Assembly: GCF_029962835.1 (NCBI RefSeq)
Contig: NC_080579.1
Location: 77,622,459-77,686,458 of the forward strand
Length of the DNA: 64,000 nt
Direction of reading: 5' to 3'
Source of the DNA: Magnolia sinica
Taxonomy: Eukaryota > Streptophyta > Magnoliopsida > Magnoliales > Magnoliaceae
Below the pieces are notes generated by a model that saw nothing but the letters and a program-made list of their open reading frames with translations, ran no database searches and was not told the origin of the DNA. The translations under genes were made by a program, and so were the position numbers. Shown in pieces: positions 58,601 through 64,000 of the stretch. How positions within the stretch are numbered: the stretch's first letter is position 1; every line of letters begins with the position of its first letter.

Positions 58601-61600
58601 TTCCGTCCTTGTGAACGGTTCTCATAAAGGCTATTTTAAGTCTACAAGGGGCTTACCGTAGGGGGATCCGTTATCCCTTACCTCTTTTTTTTTTTAAATT
58701 TTTATTTTATTTTATTTAAATTATTATTATTATAGCCTAAGCTTTCAGCCACGTGATAGCCAAAGGTCAAGATATAGATCTCATATCTGGATTTAAGGTG
58801 GCAAATATAGGTGATCAATGATCTCATCTTCAATTTGCAGGTGACACGGTTATTTTTTTTTTAATGCCGATCCAATTAAGGTGGATAACCCTTGCAAAAT
58901 AGTAGTATGCTTCGTGGCAGTTTCTGGTATAAAGGTTAATATCAGAAAAGGCGAAATGTTCGGCATCCATATGAAAAAGAGGAGACCTCTAGTTTGGGTT
59001 GTGGTGGTCGGTTGCAAGGCTAGGTCTCTTCCTTCCACTTATTTAGGGCTCCTTTTTGTGCATCAGGAAGCCAACTACTCATTTGTGGGATATGGTGATA
59101 GAAAGAATCGAAGGGAAGCTAGCAAATGGAAGAGCTGTTATCTCTCCTTGGGTGGGCATTTAACCCTAATCAAAGCTGCCTTCTTTCCACTTGACTTAAT
59201 GACTCTTTTTATGTGCTTGTAGTCAGTGTTGTGAAGGTTAGAAAAGCTTCGAAGAGACTTCTTTTGGAGCAATTCAGCTAAAACTCACAAGTTTCATCTC
59301 ATGAAGTGGGAGGAAGTTTGTTAACTGTTTCATGAGGGCGGGGCAGGGTTAAGGGATTTGTGTAGTATGAACCTAGCCCTTTTGGGCAAATGGCTATGGC
59401 AATTTGCTACTAAAGAAAGTCGATTCTGGCGCGAGATAGTGGCAAGTATGGCCTTCAGGAAGGGGGTTGGGAAGTGAAAGAGTCCTCTCTCTATAAGGCC
59501 TCTAATACTTGGAAGGCGATAGTCTCGCTAAAGCATAAGTTAAGAGAAGGTGTCTCCTTTTTAATAGGAAACAGAATCAGGGTCAGATTTTGGGAAGATA
59601 TATGGTGTGACAACTCAACTCTGCAACAAGAGTTTCTTAGGTTGGCTCGTTTGGTCCCTCGTAGAAACATCGAAGTGGTTGAGTATTGTTCTATGTGCGG
59701 TGGGGTAGCAAGCAATATGGGTGCCTCCATATAGGCAGGATCTAACGTATGAGGAGCTAGTTGAATTCATTTCCTTTTGCAGTCCTCTCAAGTGCTAGTT
59801 GGAGGCAAAAATTATATGGTATGGCGTGCTCACAGTTTGGGTCGGTTCTCGGTTAAATCCTTTTATAGTTTGATTCGGGCGAACGGCCCTGTTGCTTCAT
59901 GGGGTCACACGTTTCGTTTTTGGTTCTATGGTGCTATTCCCAAGGTTGCTGCATTCGCTTGGCTAATAGGTAGGAAAAAAAATTCTAACAATAGACAGTC
60001 TCCAAAAGAGGGCTATGATCATCCCCAATATTTGTTCTTTGTGCATGCAAGTGGTGGTGTCTATTGATCACTTGTTCATCCATTGTCCCTTCACCTATAA
60101 GGTGTGGGTGCACTTTCTAGCTATATTTGACATTCGGTCGGTCGTGCCACAATTAGTGGGGGATCTTCTATGGGCATGGCATGGAGGGGCGGGTAAGATG
60201 GGCAGGAAAATTTGGTGTATGGTGCATCCGGCTATTTGGTGGATTATTTGGGGGAAAAGAAATAGCCAGTGCCTTTGGAATAGAGCAGGTTCTATGGAGT
60301 TGATTGTGGGAAGCAATAAGTCTGTTGGAAGATCTGGCTGATTTCGATCTTCCCTCTTTTTTTGGGATGTATTTTTTATTTTATTTTATTTTTGTTTTCC
60401 TTATGTATTCTTTCCTTGTTAGCTTTTGCTAGCTAGTTCTCGATATAATGTACATTACCCCTAAGAAAAGATATTTTCAGAATATCGCAATGTATCAATA
60501 TATTGTTGATACATTGCGATATGTTGACTGATACTGTGAAGTTTCCCCAGTTACTGCCCAATTTCGTCTCAGCACTGTACGAATCAGCCAATACTATTGA
60601 TACAATCACTGGTTATCATTGTAGGGCTTCTTTTGCTGGGTATATGAGAATTGCAGAACTGGTCACATGGTAAACCACAACAGAAATCGAGCTATGATCT
60701 AACACTGGACATTCACAAATTTCTGTAGGGCCCGATCCCTTCAGGTGCCCAGTGTTAAGCAATCACTGTGAACGTCATGCTTCTGCAAGAAAATCATGAC
60801 TGGGACTGAAAACTCTCACACACTTACCTAAGATGATGATGAGTAGAAAAATAGCTTTCAAACTACAGAAGCCCTCAGACTCTCATCCACTTTTTTTTTT
60901 TTGAGTGGCACAGCTTGAATGAACTAGAATATTTCTTGGGTTTTCTCATTTATTGCTTAGTGGGTCATTATATAAGTCATTGCTGTTTAAAAAAGAAAGA
61001 AAAAAAAAATTACAGGTCGTTGTTAACCACAAAAAAAATTTGAACTTCGCTTTTACATGATTTAATTGTGAGACATGATGTTGCTCAGGAGTTAGGGGAA
61101 GGGAGTATGCTCGAAACAAACTATTTGATATTTTGAAATTTAAAAATATTATTTTCTGCAGTTCAAGTTGCGAAGTTTTATGCTTTTAGTCATGTGGGAG
61201 CTACTTACTCATGGTTTAGTTGTTAATAGTTGTCTTACATTTTTTTTCTTTCTCTTTTGAATGGTATCCAGTTGGTCTTTTCTTACATAGGAGTCATGTA
61301 TGTGTGGATGACATACGGATTTTATATGGTTCCATTTCTTCCGTTGATTCTTGCTCGAGTCGAAAGAAAGTGCTCATCTAATATGTTTTCCCCCCCTTCT
61401 TTCTCACAACCATCCTTCTCTTATCATTTTGTCCAACAAGAACTGTTTTTCCTGCCAAAATTAGAGAAGGAAAGTAATGTCGTTTTGCATGTCTTTGTTG
61501 TATTCCACCTACCTTATGGGATATGTTAATTAGTTTCTCTGCTCTCTTCGTGGTGTCAGGCTTCAGAATTGCAGATGAGCATGACGGAAATAATGGAAGC

Positions 61601-62521
61601 TGTTGAGTTAGAGAAGCAGAAACATAATAGCACCAGAATGGAAGCCCTTGCTTGCTTGGCTAAACTTGAGGTCTTGCATCCATCTCCATGCATGATTATG
61701 TGGTTTGTAGAGTGTTAAATCCATTTGTTGTGGTTACATTGCTAGTGTTTTTGCCAAAAAACTGTCACTACTTTGCAGAAAGTTTCAGTATGGCGTATCT
61801 TAGGGTCTTTTTGGTCTTCGCTGAATTTAAATATGTTGCAGACTACAAATGCTGAGCTTGCGAGATCCCTTGCAACAACACAACGGAGCCTTGAAGTAGA
61901 GGTATGTACAGTTTTCATTATCCACATAGCTTCACATTTTGCACCAGCGTTTTCAAAATTTGTACAATTCATGTCTTAGCCATGGTAGAAACTCCTAGAA
62001 TCGATGTGTAAAGGCCAGTTAGGTATGGCTTGACCAGGTCTTGTTAGTTAGAAGGTGGAAACAATATGAAACTTGGTACTCAGCTTTTACAGATTCACAT
62101 GGACGGTTTCAGTCTGTAGCCAAAAGGGGTCAGCAAGGTTACTTGGACCACTGGTTGCTCTAGTACATGGCACAAGAACGGGTATGTGGTATGCTGTTTC
62201 CTCTAGTATGCGGTCTGTTAGGGGTAGGATCATGTGGGTATCAGTCTTTTGACAAAGAAAATGAGGCAAGATAACAATTTGCTGTTTTCTCGTACATTCC
62301 TGTTTGATTCATGTTTCAAACTGAGTCCTATAAATAGAACAAATTGAGTTGAGAATCTTCTGATAATGACCTTACGGAAGTCTTTTGACAGTCTTTATTT
62401 GGTTCTTTAGATAATCCTTGATTGGTTTCTTGTATTGGTATTTATTTTTTTGCTGAATAAAAGGTTGATCGGGTTGCTGAACTCAGGCGGCAAATTGATT
62501 TGAAGGAGTTGGCTAATGAAG
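46600..62521 (+). CDS. GC2: Golgin candidate 2-like protein, 5' half of gene (exons 1-5, continues past the window)
   Basis: Spliced coding sequence joined from 46600-46653, 46746-47816, 61560-61670, 61842-61901 and 62464-62521, about 451 codons, with the rest beyond 64000. Golgins are long coiled-coil proteins that tether vesicles at the Golgi; this type is anchored by a C-terminal membrane segment that would lie outside the window. The start MAGWISSKLKVAETLLQQ followed by IDQQAAESLR is a signature of plant golgin candidate 2 (recognised from memory of the Arabidopsis protein). A long Ser- and Lys-rich disordered region follows, with NDWTELL-like SDWTELLGSPD, an acidic Ser patch (about residues 301-320) and then a coiled coil beginning EERRKRQEQILAEEVAAKA. 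Its ERENMVARLEGEKQSLEK and KQKHNSTRMEAL stretches are conserved. Splice sites are GT-AG throughout. Intron 2 is 13.7 kb because of transposons. Confidence 0.93.
46746..47816 (+). CDS. GC2: Golgin exon 2
   Basis: 357 codons between acceptor CATCAG and donor GAG/GTCATA. It holds the disordered region, the acidic patch and the first coiled coil. The frame stays open about 57 bases past the donor, but the protein similarity ends exactly at QQAQE, which supports the splice. Confidence 0.93.
48402..49555. mobile_element. DNA transposon remnant with 60-bp terminal inverted repeats
   Basis: The left end (48402-48464: TTGTTCAT, GGTGTGCCGTAA, CATTACATAA, GGTAACAGTGGCAACCGTTAC) is repeated in reverse at the right end (49497-49555: GTAACAGTTGCCACTGTTACC, GTTATGTAACGG, ACACACCATGAACAA). 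A second set of similar GTAACGGCC/GGCCGTTAC words lies inside at 48500-48720. There is no transposase. A target duplication was not found, so the superfamily (hAT- or Mutator-like) stays open. Confidence 0.7.
48535..48551. repeat. Homopolymer of 17 C
   Basis: An uninterrupted C run inside the inverted-repeat element. Length may be unreliable in sequencing. Confidence 0.9.
49795..50860 (+). pseudogene. LINE ORF1, first part, with RRM-like domain
   Basis: Read across several frames, the region contains RVVMEVVVPHHRGFAIPHGF, then TFVRMKSEEDIEKAMHML, which matches the RNP1-type core and the last strand of an RRM found in plant LINE ORF1. The remainder, QTVVGKTRSFKEVVV and onward, is low in recognisable motifs. 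ORF1 proteins bind the element RNA. Broken by stops and by unit D. Confidence 0.6.
51480..51965. repeat. Diverged tandem array, about 40-50 bp (unit D)
   Basis: Words of the form ATGACCCGACATCACTAAGG, then ACATACATCG.CATTATG, recur about nine times with variable spacing, interrupted around 51640-51830. This is the tandem array of unit D, near its 3' end in the inferred orientation. Confidence 0.7.
52283..52355. repeat. Short tandem repeat, 30-bp unit
   Basis: CACAAATGCGACATTCAAAT then TAGAGCTACC is repeated about two and a half times. No function is apparent. Confidence 0.8.
54122..54182. repeat. CT-rich microsatellite in unit D
   Basis: CT repeats with short interruptions. On the minus strand this is a GA-rich tract, comparable to the AG-rich leader after the TATA box of unit E. 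Confidence 0.85.
55330..56740 (+). pseudogene. LINE ORF1, second part
   Basis: Frames with many stops continue after unit D. One open stretch at 55590-56018 and an acidic one at 56264-56554 (SEGESDTSLEMVSTLYGEDL) probably belong to the C-terminal half of ORF1, because ORF2 starts right behind it. No conserved motif is clear. Confidence 0.5.
56740..57440 (+). pseudogene. LINE ORF2 endonuclease domain
   Basis: It begins MNVLSWDVMG (family norm NVLSWNVRGL). Further motifs are QFITLQETKL, VLSAVYGPCKSDKK, CIGGDFNLI (57161-57172) and VSDHRPILL (57411), in the usual order of the APE-type endonuclease that nicks target DNA. Stops and frame changes are spread throughout. Confidence 0.85.
57599..59220 (+). 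pseudogene. LINE ORF2 reverse transcriptase domain
   Basis: The long frame at 57599-58171 contains KWRKQSRATCLKEGDKHTGF, then RARHNIISFLV, typical of the segment before RT. RT motifs follow in broken frames: LDIKQAYDHVDWEFLDYLL (58479-58540), VLVNGSHKGYFKSTRGLP, and the catalytic box at 58834-58848, which reads FAGDT instead of FADDT and so has lost one metal-binding aspartate. SGIKVNIRKGEMFGI and LPSTYLGL come after. A T-rich insert at 58680-58740 also disrupts it. Confidence 0.88.
59280..60342 (+). pseudogene. LINE ORF2 C-terminal region with zf-RVT-like motifs
   Basis: It contains LALLGKWLWQFATKES, FLIGNRIRVRFWEDIWC, RFSVKSFYSLI, IPKVAAFAWL, then IC.LC......DHLFIHC and W, the Cys/His pattern typical of the end of plant LINE ORF2. 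Separate frames show it is broken. Confidence 0.8.
60482..60522. repeat. Perfect 17-bp inverted repeat with a 7-base loop
   Basis: The arm ATATCGCAATGTATCAA at 60482-60498 is followed by TATATTG and its exact reverse complement at 60506-60522. It lies right after the LINE end. It may be the tip of another mobile element or a target hairpin. There is no T-run, and it lies in an intron. Confidence 0.85.
60523..61559. other. Golgin intron 2, distal part
   Basis: T-rich and AT-rich intron sequence without a recognisable element. It ends in the acceptor before exon 3. The frame at 61230-61529 is chance. Confidence 0.45.
61560..61670 (+). CDS. GC2: Golgin exon 3
   Basis: 37 codons in phase 0, starting ASELQMSMTE and ending ALACLAKLE, flanked by TGTCAG and GTCTTG. 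It continues the coiled coil directly after exon 2 (QAQE then ASELQ). It is too short and too low in start codons to be seen as an ORF by itself. Confidence 0.9.
61842..61901 (+). CDS. GC2: Golgin exon 4
   Basis: Twenty codons, TTNAELARSLATTQRSLEVE, between TTGCAG and GTATGT. This matches the ENAELTRSLA-type heptads of the family. Confidence 0.9.
62464..62521 (+). CDS. GC2: Golgin exon 5
   Basis: 58 bases, VDRVAELRRQIDLKELANE plus one base, between AAAAG and GTATGG. Conserved in the family (the QVAVLKQQVELKE region of Arabidopsis, from memory). The end phase (1) assumes the donor at 62522. The next exon was not found before 64000. Confidence 0.8.
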
Positions 62522-62674
62522 GTATGGCTGTGGCATCTGAACTTAGATCAGTGTTTGCATGTTTAAAGGTCCATAGCAATGTATCACTTGTCTTGACATG
62601 CAGTCAAATTGCCACTGTCTAGCATCTTTCAAGTATTTCTTATTGTTGAGGATCTCTGCACATGTTTTGTAGTG
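62522..62674. other. Golgin intron 5, before the LINE tail
   Basis: It starts with the donor GTATGG. Nothing else is recognised. Confidence 0.5.
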
Positions 62675-63750
62675 TTTTTTTTTTTCCCTGATTAATAGCA
62701 AAACTTATTAAGAAACCCCTCAAAAGCCAAAAGAGATGAGCAAAAAGAGACTACAAAAATGGATCAAGACATTGGATGAAAGCAAGCAGAAAACATTCAG
62801 CCCCCAAATAAAAAACAAATAGTAAGGTTTGCCTACGCCCATCAAAAGCAACCTCAACTCTCTTAGGAGATCAGATCTGGTATTCCTTTGAACTCTTCCA
62901 AGGCAAGGGCCCAATTTACCAATGTCAATTTCACTTTTGGCCACCATTTGATTAATTCATGGGGTAGTATTTCAAAGATTCTAATATTTGTCTCCTTCCA
63001 CATCCTCCACAAGATTGCATTTGGGAGCATCTTCAAAAGATTTTTACCTCTTGCAATGAAAGGTCCACTGTTCCAGCTATTCTTGAGGGGGCAGAACAAA
63101 ACCAGGGAGGACTCAACATATTCTAAATCGATGATGTAACCTTGCAATCAAGAAAGAGTTGATCACCCGACTCTTCATCTGCACAGGCCCATATAGCACA
63201 TAGACAAATTCCTTTTTTGGAAGGTTGTCTGCAGTTCAGATCTCAGCAACTCTTGCCACCAGCAAAAAGGACCCAACTTGGGGCAGGGCACCTGAACCCC
63301 AAAATAGGGGGCTTTGTGTAAACAGGCGGCACAACTTCTGAAAGCTTTTAAGAGGAAAATAAACCTCTGGAAGATGGGGCTTGAATGCAGTATCAAGCAC
63401 GAAAGGAATTTGGTTGCATGATCCTTCTAACTAGGTGCAACCCTTGCTTCTAATCACGCCTCCACTTTAGCTTCATACTTGCTAACATTTTGAAGCTGAT
63501 ACTTCCTTGCTCACACATATGGGTCTATTGCCTCTCCACTTCACACTTTGTGCTACTAAGAAAGGATAAGGAATTGCCCCATTGAGAATATCCAAGAGAT
63601 CAAATACCATGGAAGTCTCATTATTCCAAAAGTTCCAGAGAAAGTTAAACGACCAAACTGCGTTTCTTTGCACAAGCTCATAAGACTCCCTTGACGAGAG
63701 TATTCTTCCTAGCTAGGGAGAAGAGTCAGCAGAATGGGTAGTTGCTTCAC
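62675..63750 (-). mobile_element. Minus-strand LINE 3' fragment with poly-A tail
   Basis: The T run at 62675-62685 on the plus strand is the poly-A tail of a LINE on the minus strand. Upstream on that strand the frames contain PNAILWRMWKETNIRIFE and SSLVLFCPLKNSW, the W..WKERN.RIF motif near the C-terminus of plant LINE ORF2, followed by WALALEEFKGIP. Only the 3' part is clear. It sits in the intron after golgin exon 5, antisense to the gene. Confidence 0.75.
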
Positions 63751-64000
63751 AGTTATTTATCTATTAAGATTATGAATATTATTAAGGCCAAAGTCCAAGA
63801 AAAGAAATCAAGAAAGAGAAGGAAGAACAGAAAAGAAAAGAAAAAAAAAAACAAAAGCAGAAAAAAAAAAACCTACGGACGAAAGAAAAAACCAAAAACG
63901 GATGGCCACAAACCCAAAAAACACAACTAGGGAGCCCAATCCCTAAGGTACAAATGAACCCGATTGAGAAAACCCAAAGCAGAACTCCTGACATTCTGAA
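63751..64000. other. A/G-rich intron sequence at the window end
   Basis: Long AAAGAAAAG runs. The rest (63900-64000) may belong to another element, as GGGAGCCCAATCCC contains a short inverted pair. No gene is seen. Confidence 0.35.

Larger units (their letters stand above)
49600..60475 (+). mobile_element. L1-type LINE, decayed, split by unit D
   Basis: A non-LTR retrotransposon on the sense strand of the golgin gene. ORF1 begins with an RRM-like RNA-binding stretch (about 49795-49965) and continues on both sides of unit D. ORF2 holds an endonuclease (start near 56746 MNVLSWDVMG, GDFN at 57161, SDHRP at 57411), a reverse transcriptase (57600-59220) and a C-terminal zinc-finger-like region (about 59800-60340). 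Many stops and shifts are present. The 3' end near 60475 lacks a clear poly-A tail, and no target duplication was found. The 5' boundary is approximate. Without unit D it is about 6.4 kb, normal for plant L1 elements. Confidence 0.85.
47817..61559 (+). other. Golgin intron 2, 13.7 kb, filled with transposons
   Basis: It runs from donor GTCATA to acceptor GTGTCAG and contains a terminal-inverted-repeat element, a plus-strand LINE and unit D. Its remaining parts (47817-48400 and 60525-61559) carry no gene that I recognise. For the exon order to give a continuous golgin, the whole stretch must be spliced out. Confidence 0.9.

Noticed and set aside
62888-63139. A plus-strand 83-codon frame
   Set aside because: It is antisense to the LINE ORF2 C-terminal frame, which carries the real motif (WRMWKETNIRIFE) on the minus strand.

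Overview
This window looks like nuclear DNA of a flowering plant from a large, repeat-rich genome. The evidence is spliced genes with plant-type products, Ty1/copia elements with an initiator-tRNA-Met primer site, L1-type LINEs and long TG...CA LTR-like units. The dense GTGGGCCCACCATGATG-type repeats remind me of magnoliid genomes, but that is an impression from memory, not a result. I found only two host genes: an intronless four-EF-hand calmodulin-like protein (13531-14022, +), and the 5' half of a golgin candidate 2-like gene (46600-62521 and beyond, +).

Layout. 1-3169: a long non-coding TG...CA unit on the minus strand (unit A), cut by the window edge. 3170-13400: relics of short quasi-palindromic repeats (families P and Q), one of them split by a 3.9 kb TG...CA unit (unit E, 5578-9510). 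13450-14030: the calmodulin-like gene. 14290-16220: three more quasi-palindromes. 16.2-24.5 kb: mostly unrecognised intergenic DNA. 24.5-44.9 kb: a three-level retrotransposon nest. A decayed plus-strand copia element is split by a minus-strand copia element (26318-37543, target duplication TATAG). The left LTR of that inner element is split by a 6.0 kb TG...CA unit (B, duplication GGCCA). A 4.2 kb relative (C, duplication TAAGG) sits in the reverse-transcriptase region of the outer element. 44.9-46.5 kb: quasi-palindromes and the golgin promoter.

46.6-64.0 kb: golgin exons 1 and 2, then a 13.7 kb intron carrying a terminal-inverted-repeat element (48402-49555), a decayed LINE (about 49.6-60.5 kb) and, inside the LINE, another TG...CA unit (D, 50861-55324, duplication AGAAG). 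Exons 3-5 follow, then an intron with a minus-strand LINE tail.

Units A-E are best explained as unusually long solo LTRs: they have TG...CA ends and, where both sides are visible, 5-bp duplications, but no internal terminal direct repeats and no recognisable proteins. Each contains its own tandem array. No CRISPR array, operon or bacterial-type system is present, and no rRNA or tRNA gene was recognised. I did not find an obviously new biochemical system. The most unusual material is the long solo-LTR family with a copy-specific array in each member, the near-palindromic repeat families, and the readable nesting history.
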